A DNA stretch of 64,000 nt. Origin: CAYRSS01 sp964426945 (GTDB taxonomy: Bacteria > Planctomycetota > Phycisphaerae > UBA1845). Both the position numbers and the translations under genes were made by a program. The stretch covers positions 62,001 to 126,000 of the forward strand of contig CAYRSS010000005.1 in assembly GCA_964426945.1 (NCBI GenBank), written 5' to 3'. Under the pieces are notes generated by a model. The model did no database searches and was not told the DNA's origin. It saw only the letters and a program-made list of their open reading frames with translations. Below, one piece after another: positions 49,001 through 58,169 of the stretch (within the stretch, counting starts at the first letter, position 1; each line of letters starts with the position of its first letter).

Positions 49001-52000
49001 CCGGGATCAGTTCCGCGAACAGGTAGTACCGGCCGTCGGGCACGTTGTTGATGTTCCACGACAGGCTCACCGGGTGTGTGCCCGGCGTGTTCTTGCGCAT
49101 CGAGCCCACGAAGTGCGCCGCGTCCGCGTTGGTCAGGAACGGCGGGACGAAGTCCTCGCTGTTCGTGCACTGGCCTGCCACGCAGGCGCTCGGGTGGCTG
49201 AAGCACGCGGTGACGTCGCCAACGGTGCACGACACGGTCTCGGGCTTCAGCGCCCAGAAGAACCGGATGAGCGTGCCGCCGAAGACGTCCGTGGCGATGC
49301 CGCGGATGTCATAGATCGTCGCGCCGTCCGGCGCCAGCACCGACTGGCCGCCCGGCGGATCGACAAACTCGAAGCTCGGAATGCTCGTCGGCGACCAGGT
49401 GATGTCGATCGCCACCGAGCCGGCGCCGTCCGGACGGACGTCCGAGATGCTCAGGCCCGTCCAGCGGTTCTGGGCATACCAGGTGGCCGCCGGGAACGTG
49501 TTGAAGTTGAACACGCGCTTGTTCTCGCTGCCCGGCCACGGATCGGAGGCCTCGCCCCCGTTCACGCCCGCCGCCAGCTCGCCGCGGCCGTCAGCCTCGA
49601 CGATCATGTAGTTGAAGCGCGTCGCGTTCTGCTGGCCCGAAGGCAGACCCTCCGGATTCGAACCGACGTCCGTGTGCATGATGAGCATGCCCGGACCCGG
49701 CATCCGCGTGTTGAAGCCACTGCCCACCGACCAGAGGTAGTAACGCTCGCCGAGCCAGTTTTCGTTCTCGAGGAAGAAGTGGCTCTGGTCGCGCACGAAC
49801 TCCGAACGCGGCAGCGTCAGCGTGGTCCGGACACCCGGCGTCAGCACGGTCGTGAGGTCGACCGGGCGGATCCACTCGGTGCACGGCTTTTCCTTCAGGA
49901 TCGGCACCGGGTGAACCAGGCCGCCCTCGGCCATGATGCACCAGCGGGCGATCGGACGGTTAATCAGCAGGTTTGCCTGCGTGAAATACACGTCATAGTC
50001 GTACAGGTCGGGGAAGCCCTCCCACGAGTGCAGGTACTCGTGCGCCGAGTACGCCGTCTGGAAGTCGGCCGTGGGAATGGTGCCCTGGCCGGCGCCGGCG
50101 GACTCGCCCTCGACGCCCAGACTGATGATCAGATCATGGAACGCGATGTTCCAGTTGACCGTGTGCTGGGCAGCGGGATCGCGCGGCAGCTTGCTGAGCG
50201 GATCACCGGCGTCGTTGTTGTGAATCGGGTAGTTGACGGGTGACGCCCGGATGAAGTCACCCGGCACGTGCGCCCCGGCGGGCAGCAGCGTAATGCCCGA
50301 CACCACACCCTCGTGCGGGATCTGGTCAAACTGCCCCATGCCACCGAGGTCCAGCGGCACGGAAGAGAACGTCGTCGTGCCCGGACACGCCAGGCGCGCC
50401 ATCGACACCGCATCGACGAAGTCGTCAAAGTCGAGGATTTCGTCCACAACGTGGATGACGTCTTCGGTCAGACGCTGACGGTTCCACGGGTAGGCCGTGT
50501 CGGTACCGTTGTCGCGGCTGGCCTGGTCGCCGTCCACGAGGTAGCACTCGGTGCCGGCGATGCGGGACTCACCCTGGTCGACCATGCCGTCCAGGTTGTA
50601 GTCGCGGAAGCCCATGTTTTCGCCCGGCGTAGACTGATCGCCGGGGCCGGCGAACGGGTGCGGCCCGTGCAGGCTGTCCCACACGTGGCCGAACGAGACG
50701 GTCGAACCGTCGGTCACCCAGGTCAGCAACTCGGGCAGCAGCAGGTTACCCGCGTCGCGGCCCAGCGTGCCGTGCACGCCGACAGCCAGCGGACCGGCGC
50801 CAGGAATAATCTGGTCGCCGTTGCTCGGACCGGTCGAGTTCAGTTCGTGGGTGCCGAAGTCCTGGCCCCAGAAGTCCTTGTTGAACGGCGAAGTCACCTC
50901 GCCGAGGCGCTGATCGCCCGCGCGGTGGTACTTCGACTTGGGCAGATCGTCGTGCTCGACCGGACCGTCGTAGTAGACGCCCGGAAGCCCGGCGCCGTTG
51001 GCCTCCTCGGGGAGGATGCGGTAGTCGGCGGAGCCCACCATGAAGCTGTCCGCCTCGGGGGTGCCGTTCTCCCAGATGTTGGCGCTGAACGCGCCGCCGC
51101 CATCGATGCCGTTGGCCCAGCCGGTGCCGAGACCGATACGCCGGCGATGCTGGTTGCTGCCGAGCTGCGTGCCCACCGGATCGAGGAGGGTCGTGCCGCC
51201 GAAGTTGGCGCTGAAGAGACGACGGTCGCGCTCGGCGACCCAGTTTTCCGGATCAAGCTCGCTGTTGAACTCGACCATGCGCAGCGTGTTCGAGGACGGA
51301 TCCAGGCCGCTCGAACCGGCCGGCCAGGCGCGCGCAGGAGACGTCTCGCCGCTGGGCACCTCGTAACGGTTGGCCCAAGCCTCCGCCCACCACGGCTCGT
51401 CGACCGGCTGGAACGGCGGATAGGTGCCGGGTTCCGGCGTGGCGATCACGAAGTTCGCCTCGCCGCCCGAGCCGCCGGCCGCCTTCATCTTGCTCGAACG
51501 CAGTGTCGTGTTGTTGATCCCACGGTTCGGCGTGACGTTGGTCCACGCATCCGGCGAGTTGTAGATCGAGTGGATACCGGCGAAGCAGGCGCCGGTCACC
51601 TCGGGGGTGCCGTCGCCGTCAAAGTCGAGATCGGCGCAGGGCACGTTGAAGTCAGAAATCCCGAGCATCGGGAAGCCGTCCGGGGTCGTCATGGGCATGC
51701 CCATGTCGTCCAGGACCACCGCAACGCCGACGTCGCACATGCACTCGGCCGGGCTGCCGATGCCCAGCGGGTCGTGCACGCCGAAAATCACCCGCGACAG
51801 GGCCTCGTTCTCGAGGGCCTCGAAGTCGCCGGGGTAGTTGAGTTCGATGTAGCTCGGCGCGGCCGCATCCGGGTTGGGATTGCGGCTGAAGGCGGCGTAG
51901 CTCACCCCGCCGGCGGGGTTGGTGCACTCGGGCGCGCCGCCGCTGGTCGGGTCGAACACCTTGATCCAGTGTGAACGCTGCTGGTTGGCGTTGCCCGCAT

Positions 52001-53384
52001 CCACGTCCGGATCGAACAGGCACGGATCCCACCGGCGCATGAAGTTCTCAAAGGGCTCGACGATGTCGACGGCGCCGTCGCGGTCGCCGCCCACCCGGTC
52101 GTCCATCTCGCAGCGGTCGCGCAGGTTCTGGAACACCGGCGGACGCGGCTCGCAGACGGGGAAGCCGAAGCAGGAACTGTTCGGGTCGGTAATCTCGGAA
52201 GCGACGCAGTTCTGCGTGAAGTTCGCGTACTCGACGTCGTCCGGCGTGCCGTTCGGTTCACCCGGAACGCAGAGCCCCTCGGCCTCCACGAACGGGAGCT
52301 CGTCGCGCGACCGGCCGCAGGAGCCGGGGAACGCAACCGCCCAGCCCGAGTCAACGCAATCGTCGGAGTCGCAGTCGGCGTCGCAGAAGTCCGGCACCAT
52401 GTTGCCGTTGGCGTCTTCGAACTCGAAAGCCGGGAAGTCGAGGCTGACGCGGAACTGCCACCTCAGACCGACGCCGGTTGCCGGATTCACGCAGGCGTTG
52501 GGGATGGGATCCCCGGTCGTGAAGTCGAAAATGGGATCGCAGCCCACCGTACCGGGCCCGTTCGGGCAGCAGTCCGGGAAGCCGTCGTTGTCCGAGTCTG
52601 GAAGGTACCAGCAGGTCGTCGGAGCCTGGGCATCGCCGTCGAGGTTCAGGTCGATCCACGGACCCTGGAGGTCCGGCTGCATGTCGCCGTCGTTGTCGCC
52701 CCAGTTGTTCGCCTCGTCCAGACCATCCCAGCGGCCGTCGTTGTCCACGTCCGCAAAGCGCTCGCCGGGCTTCCAGACCGGGTTGCCCGCGTCGGCGCCG
52801 ACCGGCCGGCCGAACGCGCCCGACACGTGGGCACCGCCGGGCTGCTGACCATTGGGCAGCGCGCCGTTGAGGTCCACGGTGATGCGCGGGCGCATGTTAT
52901 CGAACGGCTCGCCGCGGCCGTACTCGTACATGCCGTTGTTGCTGGCGTCGAAGAAGTTCGTGCCGTTGTTGTAAACCAGGGCGCCGGGCGCACGGCCGTT
53001 CTCGGGCGTGTCGTCCGCGTCATTGACCAGCGGCGCCTGGATCGACCAAGGCAGGCTGATCCAGTCGGTGACCTGGCCCGAGATCGTCACGTCGCCGTAG
53101 GAGATCTCCTCCCAGTACTCGGCGAAGGACCCGATGTTCGGGTTGATCTTGTCGAAGTACTGGCGGTCGATCAGCGTCTTGTTGATCAGGCCGCCGGTCG
53201 GCTGGAAACGCGGGTTGCGCGCCGGCCCGGGGTACTGCTTGGGCGAGTTCGCCAGCGTCACCAGGTACTTGCGCTCGGCCGCACGGGCTGTCGAGGCAGG
53301 CAAGAGGGCGCTGACAGTCAACGCCGCCAGCAGCGCTGAACTCAGATACCGCGACGCTCCGCTCCGTGGCATGCGCGTGTTCAT
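46020..53384 (-). CDS. Giant secreted M6-like metalloprotease with six PKD domains and C-terminal anchor
   Basis: 2454 residues. Signal peptide ending near 'TARAAE'. About 40-700: loops rich in D-x-D-x-D-G-like acidic repeats ('DVDNDGRWDG', 'DSDNDGFPD') typical of calcium binding. Around 1115 is an immune-inhibitor-A-like zinc site, 'HEYLHSWEGFPDLYD', followed by 'GPGMLIMHTDVGSN' as in M6 peptidases. Six PKD domains run from about 1825 to 2390 (cores such as 'YNWDFGDGTT'). The end is an Asn/Gly-rich linker, 'TGCGAGGGMC', a membrane helix and 'RRRR', a sorting-signal layout. Probably a surface or released protease. ATG with GGGGAG ten bases upstream. Confidence 0.88.
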   Translation of the reverse strand: MNTRMPRSGASRYLSSALLAALTVSALLPASTARAAERKYLVTLANSPKQYPGPARNPRFQPTGGLINKTLIDRQYFDKINPNIGSFAEYWEEISYGDVTISGQVTDWISLPWSIQAPLVNDADDTPENGRAPGALVYNNGTNFFDASNNGMYEYGRGEPFDNMRPRITVDLNGALPNGQQPGGAHVSGAFGRPVGADAGNPVWKPGERFADVDNDGRWDGLDEANNWGDNDGDMQPDLQGPWIDLNLDGDAQAPTTCWYLPDSDNDGFPDCCPNGPGTVGCDPIFDFTTGDPIPNACVNPATGVGLRWQFRVSLDFPAFEFEDANGNMVPDFCDADCDSDDCVDSGWAVAFPGSCGRSRDELPFVEAEGLCVPGEPNGTPDDVEYANFTQNCVASEITDPNSSCFGFPVCEPRPPVFQNLRDRCEMDDRVGGDRDGAVDIVEPFENFMRRWDPCLFDPDVDAGNANQQRSHWIKVFDPTSGGAPECTNPAGGVSYAAFSRNPNPDAAAPSYIELNYPGDFEALENEALSRVIFGVHDPLGIGSPAECMCDVGVAVVLDDMGMPMTTPDGFPMLGISDFNVPCADLDFDGDGTPEVTGACFAGIHSIYNSPDAWTNVTPNRGINNTTLRSSKMKAAGGSGGEANFVIATPEPGTYPPFQPVDEPWWAEAWANRYEVPSGETSPARAWPAGSSGLDPSSNTLRMVEFNSELDPENWVAERDRRLFSANFGGTTLLDPVGTQLGSNQHRRRIGLGTGWANGIDGGGAFSANIWENGTPEADSFMVGSADYRILPEEANGAGLPGVYYDGPVEHDDLPKSKYHRAGDQRLGEVTSPFNKDFWGQDFGTHELNSTGPSNGDQIIPGAGPLAVGVHGTLGRDAGNLLLPELLTWVTDGSTVSFGHVWDSLHGPHPFAGPGDQSTPGENMGFRDYNLDGMVDQGESRIAGTECYLVDGDQASRDNGTDTAYPWNRQRLTEDVIHVVDEILDFDDFVDAVSMARLACPGTTTFSSVPLDLGGMGQFDQIPHEGVVSGITLLPAGAHVPGDFIRASPVNYPIHNNDAGDPLSKLPRDPAAQHTVNWNIAFHDLIISLGVEGESAGAGQGTIPTADFQTAYSAHEYLHSWEGFPDLYDYDVYFTQANLLINRPIARWCIMAEGGLVHPVPILKEKPCTEWIRPVDLTTVLTPGVRTTLTLPRSEFVRDQSHFFLENENWLGERYYLWSVGSGFNTRMPGPGMLIMHTDVGSNPEGLPSGQQNATRFNYMIVEADGRGELAAGVNGGEASDPWPGSENKRVFNFNTFPAATWYAQNRWTGLSISDVRPDGAGSVAIDITWSPTSIPSFEFVDPPGGQSVLAPDGATIYDIRGIATDVFGGTLIRFFWALKPETVSCTVGDVTACFSHPSACVAGQCTNSEDFVPPFLTNADAAHFVGSMRKNTPGTHPVSLSWNINNVPDGRYYLFAELIPGPGADGDELSNTPPRKNRNNRGNGTVSDVTVASTRLLNSGLDGEVSELVLTDAAADFSTAVGMPARAIDQGDRLRIIAGSGVETGDCELYDLWRIDGQRLAIVGGDDPRSDGATTHTISEYQILRPRQCGNGEIPECFNPPTSFDFNCYDVVVDSAGVAASVTRYNSFKARPNVDFVAAGIQAGDQLMVSGFDTRIPILRTVVSLPGNGRTLELTQGAANSPLVNGPLDNWDVQAWSLVRPGRSRSEAWTATCKSADGRKWVVTSSITEDVPASVPATSLPTTFCIPAGATSFTYPTDATTCPGDATFVASDYTRRQNTSPVTFKVNIGSVPFAMGDSFTFVTTGATAVSQGVTVIEGEIKEGPTAIISATPLSGLAPLTVTFDGRASIEPDGLPLDYFWTFDDGTTATGDVVVHTFNESRPFTVVLRVTNPINGLFHESFVDIDVTNNSPTAKVVATPTSGPRPLTVNFSAAQSSDLESGTAGLIYRWDFGDGQTAGTGIPGDLVETSHFYNTDGAFNVVLTVEDEGGKTDTDTLQILVGNTRPVPNIFFTSPTGSTPHTVTFNAINSFDADGDAISVTWMWGDGSPNETYPRTGKPPAVNGAVPHTFTLPANETSRSYQVTALLTDARGATAMWPGVTVTVSKPTPAESVPFADFTITPTQGEVNETIVLDASLSRDNPASGSLTAYNWDFGDGTTGTGKIVEHKFEIAGTYNIRLTVVDNATPPNTASRTRSIVITEEGGTGPETENTAPTAAFVVNPDRGVAGTTRFSFDASASSDAEGGELTYSWSLGDGKTDTGVRIEHVYDTPGAYQVRLTVRDAENASTSATRQVLVSDAAGNNVPFAFITAGPRTGTAPVNLVFNGSTSFDPDGDQLSYKWEFKVDGEMFSEREGAEVTQLFEEAGTYTVELVVEDGKGGVGRSGEEQVVVTARQTIDNGNANGNDNGEGQPIPQPDTGCGAGGGMCGLGMIISLLGSLTGLTALKAGLRRRRL

Positions 53385-53672
53385 CTCGTGTGTACTCCCC
53401 TTGACGCCTGCGGTCTTCAGGTGGGATGGATTACCAGTCTCGGTCATGGACAAATGGCTCTCTCTCTCGCGCGACGACCCGCCGTGGCAACAAACTTGAT
53501 TCACCGCCCCGGAAAGCGCCGAAAACGCACCCGTGAAGGACTGACGGTCTGCCAGGAGGGGTGAACCGGCGCAAAGAGGCGCCAGGCACCTCGCGCCGAC
53601 GCACTGGGGAGGGGTGGAAAAGGCCCGCCCGCAGACCGCGCCGACACGGATGACCACCATGACCCGTCGGTC

Positions 53673-53702
53673 ATCGTATCGCCCGTCGCAAGTGTCTGTC
53701 AA
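53673..53702 (-). promoter_or_regulatory. Sigma70-type promoter of the giant PKD protease
   Basis: TTGACA and TACGAT with an 18-base spacer on the minus strand. The -35 is perfect. Confidence 0.58.
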
Positions 53703-53808
53703 CCACGACGGACCCCGCCCGGACGGCCTATCGGACAGTGAGCTAATTATCGCCCCTGCAATGACTTGCCGCGAACAGGCCAGGCCGCTTCAGAGGCCCG
53801 GAAACAAG

Positions 53809-53842
53809 CGTGCCGGGCGACGGCTGACCGTCGTCCGGCACG
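53809..53842 (-). terminator. Terminator of the FG-GAP lipoprotein gene
   Basis: A 15-base-pair stem (one G-U) with a four-base loop, 30 bases past the stop, followed on the minus strand by CTTGTTTCC. Confidence 0.62.
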
Positions 53843-53871
53843 CGAAAAAATCAGGAAAAACCGGATGACCG

Positions 53872-56800
53872 TTACGGCACGACTGAGCCGTACACGAGGT
53901 AAGCCTCGCCGGCGTTGGTCCGCCCGCGACCGGTCTGCGGGTCGGTACCCGGATCGGAGAGAATCGAGCCGATCAGGATGTCCGCCCGGCCGTCGCCGTC
54001 GACGTCGCCGGCGCTGCCCAGCCCGAACGACCGCCCGCGATTGAGCTTGGCCACGATGCCGCCATTGATCGAGTCGCCCGCATCGCCGCCGCCCAACCGG
54101 TCACCGGCACGCCGCCCGGCGATCATCAGGCCGCGGAGGTTGCTGGACCCGAGCTGGCCCACGCTGATTCCGATAATGCCGGTCGAATCGGGCGTCAGCT
54201 CGTGCAGTCGGTTGCGACTGGAGATCAGGTACACCAGGCCGGCGTTCATCAGGTTGTCATAGCTCGAATCACAGCCCGCGACGCCGGGGCAGCCGTCGGG
54301 GACACCGTTGGGACCGCTGACGTCGTCCTTCACGCCATCCTCGTCTGTGTCGACGCCCGTTGCCGTCAGCTGATCCATGCCGTCCAGCGGATTCGGATCG
54401 AAGCGCGGCGTCGCGTTCGGGGCCGCCACCAGCAGGTCGGCGAGGCCGTCGCCATCAACGTCCCCGGCGTTGGCGACGTTAAAGCCGAACTGACCGTTCA
54501 CATCCAGGGTGTTACCGGTGATGCGGATAGCCCGCGGGCCGCCCGCGGCATTGCGGGCCTTGAGCAGCGCGTCGACCGTAATGCCATTGACCGGGCTGCG
54601 GAAGTTGGGATCGCCGAAGACGATGATCACCTCGCCAATGCCCGCACTCGCGCCGGGGCTGCCGATGACAAGGTCCGAGATGCCGTCGTCGTTGAAGTCC
54701 ACGCCCGTCGCTAGGCTGGCACCGAGCAGAGCCGGTGTGTCAGAGACGACCAGGACACCATCGAGCCGCTCGGGATCGCCGCCCGGGTTGCCCGTCGAGC
54801 CGGGATCAAGTTCGAGCTTGGGCAGGACGAAGTCGCCCTCGACCGACTCGGCCCGGCGGAAGGCGATGTACACGCGGCCCTGGCCGCCGGCGGAGTTGGG
54901 CGCGCCGACCGCGAAATCGTTTCGGCCGTCGGCGTTGAAGTCGTCGATGCCGACGATGTTGCGAATCGCATCAGACTGATCGCCGACGATATGCGAGGCG
55001 TCGAGGTAGGGGGCGCGGTTGTCACCACAGTGGCTGACGACATCGGCCACGTACTGGTGCGGGCGCGGCGGAACGAGCCCCTCGCCGAAGACCGTGTCCG
55101 TGCCCCACAGCAGGCGGTTCTTCATGAGGTAGGCCACGCCCGAGCCCGAAGAGGTGCTGGGCAGCCCCATGATCTCGGCCGGCGTACCCGTTCGGCCCGG
55201 AGCGCTGATGATCAGATCGCCCGCCTTGTCCGGGTTGGTCGAGGCGCGGCTGAAGGTCACCGAGGTGCCGAAGCGGTCGCCCATCGACTTGCCGACGATT
55301 CGAGCGCCGAAGGGGGGCGAAGGAACGAGCCCGACCGCGAAGAAGCCGGATCCGACCTCAGGATTGCCCAGTCCGCCGAGCACGTTGCCGCAGACCTGCG
55401 CGTCGTAGATGAAGCCGCAGCCGCCATCGAGCGGCAGTCCGAGCACGATATGCGTGGGCGCCGCGAGCTGCGAAATGAACCCGATGCTTGGTCCGGTGAT
55501 GATGTCGAACAGCCCGTTCTCACCCGGAACACAGTCGAAAGGCAGCCCGGCGCACGCGGGCTCCTCGGGCGCCGTTCGCCCCATGCAGGCGTCCTGTGCG
55601 ATGTCCGTCGCAATCGTAACCCCGGCTGGCCAGCCCACGGCGGTGTTGCCCGTCGCGAATCCCTGCCCGACTTCGTCAAGGAAGATGGTCGGATCCTCGC
55701 CATCCGGATCCTTGAACTGCGGGTTGGTGCTGCTGACAATGACCACACCGCCCGACGAGAACTGCCCACGGGCGTCGAGCCCGTGCTCGACGTTCCCCTC
55801 CTGATCCAGACACCAGCCGCGCGAGTTCACGAAGGGGAAGCCGAACACCAGGTCAGGCAGGCCGTCGTTGTCCGCGTCGGGGATCATCGTGATGTCGGAG
55901 AGGCCGTCGGTCTGCTCGTTCGGCGTCGCCGGCTCGCAATTGTCCGTGCCGTTAACCGTTCGCATGCCCGCGAAGGTGACGCCCTTGAGCAGCGGCGTAC
56001 CGACCGAGTTGAGGCTGAACTCGCCCACGAGGTTGGCTCGCGTGTCGCCGAACAGCATGTAGGCTTCGCCGTGACCGATACCCGACGGGTTGGTGAAAAA
56101 CGGCTTGCCATAGCGGGCGGCGATGACGAATTCGTCCCGGCCGTCCTCGTTCAGATCGCCGGCGGTGGTGAACGAACTGCCGGCGTTGTCCTCGTTCTGG
56201 ATGCCCTGGAAGATCGCGCCTTCCCAGACGCGATTCTCCTTGGCGATCTCACCGACCCACAGCACCGTCGGCAGTGACGAGACACGCACGTCCTGCGGAG
56301 CCTTGTCAACCAGCGGCGTCGAGCCATCAGTGAAACGGACCCGCACGTAGATCTCGAAGACGCCGGCGGTCGCGCTGCTGAACTCGGCCGACGTGATCGT
56401 GAGCGGACTCGCCGGAAGCACCGGGATCTCCGTCGAACCACCGCCCACGCGGAGCGCGAAGACCTCCACCGTGCCTTCGTCGGCCGGGACGTTCGTCTCC
56501 CACGTGACGTCGACGGTGTTCTCGTTCGAGCCGGCCGGCGACGGCGGAATCGAAACGGTGGTCAGCGGCGCTGTCACCAGCAGCGTGGCCGTCTTGACCA
56601 GCGTGACCGAGCCGGCCGCGTAGGTGATCACCGGCTCGTTGATGCCGTCGGTGATGATGGAACCGATGCGGTACACGCCCTCGTCCATCTCTTCGACCGG
56701 CAGGGCGAAGGTCCGCGTCGAGGTCGGCAGATCCGCCGCGATCGACGTGAAGCCGTTCGTCGAAATCGCGTCGGAATCGTAGAAAAGCTCAATCTGGCCC

Positions 56801-57738
56801 GTGGCCCCCGCCTCCCGGATCGTGCCCTGGAATTGCAGCGTGAAGGGCTCGTCGCGGAAGAGGGAGACGGCCGTGTCCGCCGGGGCAATCCACGAGAAGG
56901 TCGGCGGCATGCGCACCGACTGCGGATCGACGACCTCGATGAACACGTTCCGCGTGGTCTTGATGCGGAATTCCTCGCCGTCGGCCACGGTCGTCGCGAT
57001 GGAGCGACCGCTGTCGGTGGCCGATACACCCAGCTCATACCGCCCGGGCAACAGGGACGCCGTCTGAAGCGTGTAGGAGCCGACGTTACCCGTCCCGATG
57101 GCCAACTGCGTGCCGATCTGGTCCGCGGCCTCGTCGCGGGAATCGTCCTCCGCCAGGCGGAACAGCCGCCACTGGACCACGCCCTCGGGATCGCGGTTGT
57201 CCCACTGGACGACCTGCTCGTCGCCGCGGCTGACAACCGAGAACGACTCCGGCTGGCGGAAGATCGGATCGGGCGAGCCCTCGACCTTCAGGACGCCGTC
57301 GCTGAGCACCGTCTGACGGACGCCGCCGACCGTGATGAACAAGCCGATGCGGTAGAAACCTACCCCAAGTTCCGACGGATCGACAAAAAAGGAAAGATTG
57401 CTGCCCATTGGCAGGTTCGCGTTCGTGATGACGTCATTGCCGATCTGACCCGCGTTGGGGCTGTCGTCGGCCACGCGGCGGTAGAAGCCGTCCACCTGTG
57501 TGGGGGAACCGCCGACGGTGTAGAAAACCGACACCGGCAGGTCGAGTTCAGAGACCGGCAGGTTCGATTTCAGGTTCAGAATCTGCCCGGAGGCGGTGCC
57601 CGATGAGCCGCCGTTGTCGTTCCCCGCAGGGGGCGTCGTAGCCGGACAGCCGGCGCCGAGCGCGGCCAGCAGGCCGACCAGGAGCACGCGCGACGCCATC
57701 GGAACGAGCCGGGTATTGGGGGACCACAAGAAGGTCAT
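53872..57738 (-). CDS. Large FG-GAP (integrin-alpha-like) repeat lipoprotein
   Basis: 1288 residues. Signal with lipobox-like 'LGAGC' (C31), then an Asn/Gly/Ser linker. About 40-520 are repeated Ig-like modules, several opening with 'VFYTVGGSPTQ' or 'LFYDSDAIS'-type strands. From about 530 to the end come FG-GAP units with Ca-binding loops: 'DLNEDGRDEFVIAA', 'DADNDGLPDLVFGF', 'DFNADGRNDFAVGA', 'DFNDDGISDLVIGS', 'DVDGDGLADLLVAA' and 'DVDGDGRADILIGS'. They should fold into an integrin-like propeller for adhesion. ATG chosen because GGAG lies ten bases upstream; an ATG 13 codons later would give a shorter signal peptide. Confidence 0.88.
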   Translation of the reverse strand: MTFLWSPNTRLVPMASRVLLVGLLAALGAGCPATTPPAGNDNGGSSGTASGQILNLKSNLPVSELDLPVSVFYTVGGSPTQVDGFYRRVADDSPNAGQIGNDVITNANLPMGSNLSFFVDPSELGVGFYRIGLFITVGGVRQTVLSDGVLKVEGSPDPIFRQPESFSVVSRGDEQVVQWDNRDPEGVVQWRLFRLAEDDSRDEAADQIGTQLAIGTGNVGSYTLQTASLLPGRYELGVSATDSGRSIATTVADGEEFRIKTTRNVFIEVVDPQSVRMPPTFSWIAPADTAVSLFRDEPFTLQFQGTIREAGATGQIELFYDSDAISTNGFTSIAADLPTSTRTFALPVEEMDEGVYRIGSIITDGINEPVITYAAGSVTLVKTATLLVTAPLTTVSIPPSPAGSNENTVDVTWETNVPADEGTVEVFALRVGGGSTEIPVLPASPLTITSAEFSSATAGVFEIYVRVRFTDGSTPLVDKAPQDVRVSSLPTVLWVGEIAKENRVWEGAIFQGIQNEDNAGSSFTTAGDLNEDGRDEFVIAARYGKPFFTNPSGIGHGEAYMLFGDTRANLVGEFSLNSVGTPLLKGVTFAGMRTVNGTDNCEPATPNEQTDGLSDITMIPDADNDGLPDLVFGFPFVNSRGWCLDQEGNVEHGLDARGQFSSGGVVIVSSTNPQFKDPDGEDPTIFLDEVGQGFATGNTAVGWPAGVTIATDIAQDACMGRTAPEEPACAGLPFDCVPGENGLFDIITGPSIGFISQLAAPTHIVLGLPLDGGCGFIYDAQVCGNVLGGLGNPEVGSGFFAVGLVPSPPFGARIVGKSMGDRFGTSVTFSRASTNPDKAGDLIISAPGRTGTPAEIMGLPSTSSGSGVAYLMKNRLLWGTDTVFGEGLVPPRPHQYVADVVSHCGDNRAPYLDASHIVGDQSDAIRNIVGIDDFNADGRNDFAVGAPNSAGGQGRVYIAFRRAESVEGDFVLPKLELDPGSTGNPGGDPERLDGVLVVSDTPALLGASLATGVDFNDDGISDLVIGSPGASAGIGEVIIVFGDPNFRSPVNGITVDALLKARNAAGGPRAIRITGNTLDVNGQFGFNVANAGDVDGDGLADLLVAAPNATPRFDPNPLDGMDQLTATGVDTDEDGVKDDVSGPNGVPDGCPGVAGCDSSYDNLMNAGLVYLISSRNRLHELTPDSTGIIGISVGQLGSSNLRGLMIAGRRAGDRLGGGDAGDSINGGIVAKLNRGRSFGLGSAGDVDGDGRADILIGSILSDPGTDPQTGRGRTNAGEAYLVYGSVVP

Positions 57739-57899
57739 CACGGCGGAACTCCAACAGGCCTTCGGAATCAGGGAGGACACGCGGGGCGTACGGCAATCCC
57801 GCCGATCCAGGCGCACGGAGGGCCAATCGCTCCGAAACGCTCGACCGGGTGCCACGCAGACGACAGAACAGGGCAAGGCGCCCGCCGGCAGTCGCGACG

Positions 57900-57929
57900 T
57901 TATACGATCGTGGCAAGAGGGCTGTCAAC
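57900..57929 (-). promoter_or_regulatory. Strong sigma70-type promoter of the FG-GAP lipoprotein
   Basis: TTGACA and TATAAC with an 18-base spacer, giving a leader of about 155 bases. Best promoter match in the window. Confidence 0.65.
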
Positions 57930-58088
57930 CGAGACACCGCGGCCGCCAGCGGCACTGCTGGCCGACCCGTGAGAGCCGATCGCGCGGCTGGCGACAGCGC
58001 TGATATGGGCCTTCCAACGCTCCCCGCCCCTTTCCGGAGGGTGGCTCGCGCAGACCCGCAACCCCCGCTCGCCGAGCACCGCCTCCCT

Positions 58089-58117
58089 TGTAAGCAGGGC
58101 GCTTCCCCGCTAAGGTT
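58089..58117 (+). promoter_or_regulatory. Candidate promoter of the pyruvate dehydrogenase operon
   Basis: TTGTAA and TAAGGT with a 17-base spacer, about 45 bases upstream of the pdhA GTG. Confidence 0.35.
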
Positions 58118-58169
58118 TCACGCCCCGCACAGAACCCGACGCGCGGCCGCGGGGGAGGGAGGCGACACG

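Larger units (their letters stand above)
53385..53871 (-). other. Intergenic region between the two giant surface genes
   Basis: About 490 bases: the FG-GAP gene terminator, a consensus-like promoter for the protease, and a leader of about 280 bases with no credible small gene. The leader may hold mRNA structure, but I could not match a known element. Confidence 0.45.
57739..58169. other. Divergent region between the FG-GAP lipoprotein and the pyruvate dehydrogenase operon
   Basis: About 430 bases with one promoter on each strand (57900-57929 minus, 58089-58117 plus). No small gene looks credible. Confidence 0.45.

Noticed and set aside
53385..53702. Longer start for the giant protease, 106 codons upstream
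   Set aside because: The added sequence has no family resemblance, would hide the signal peptide, and begins inside the promoter.
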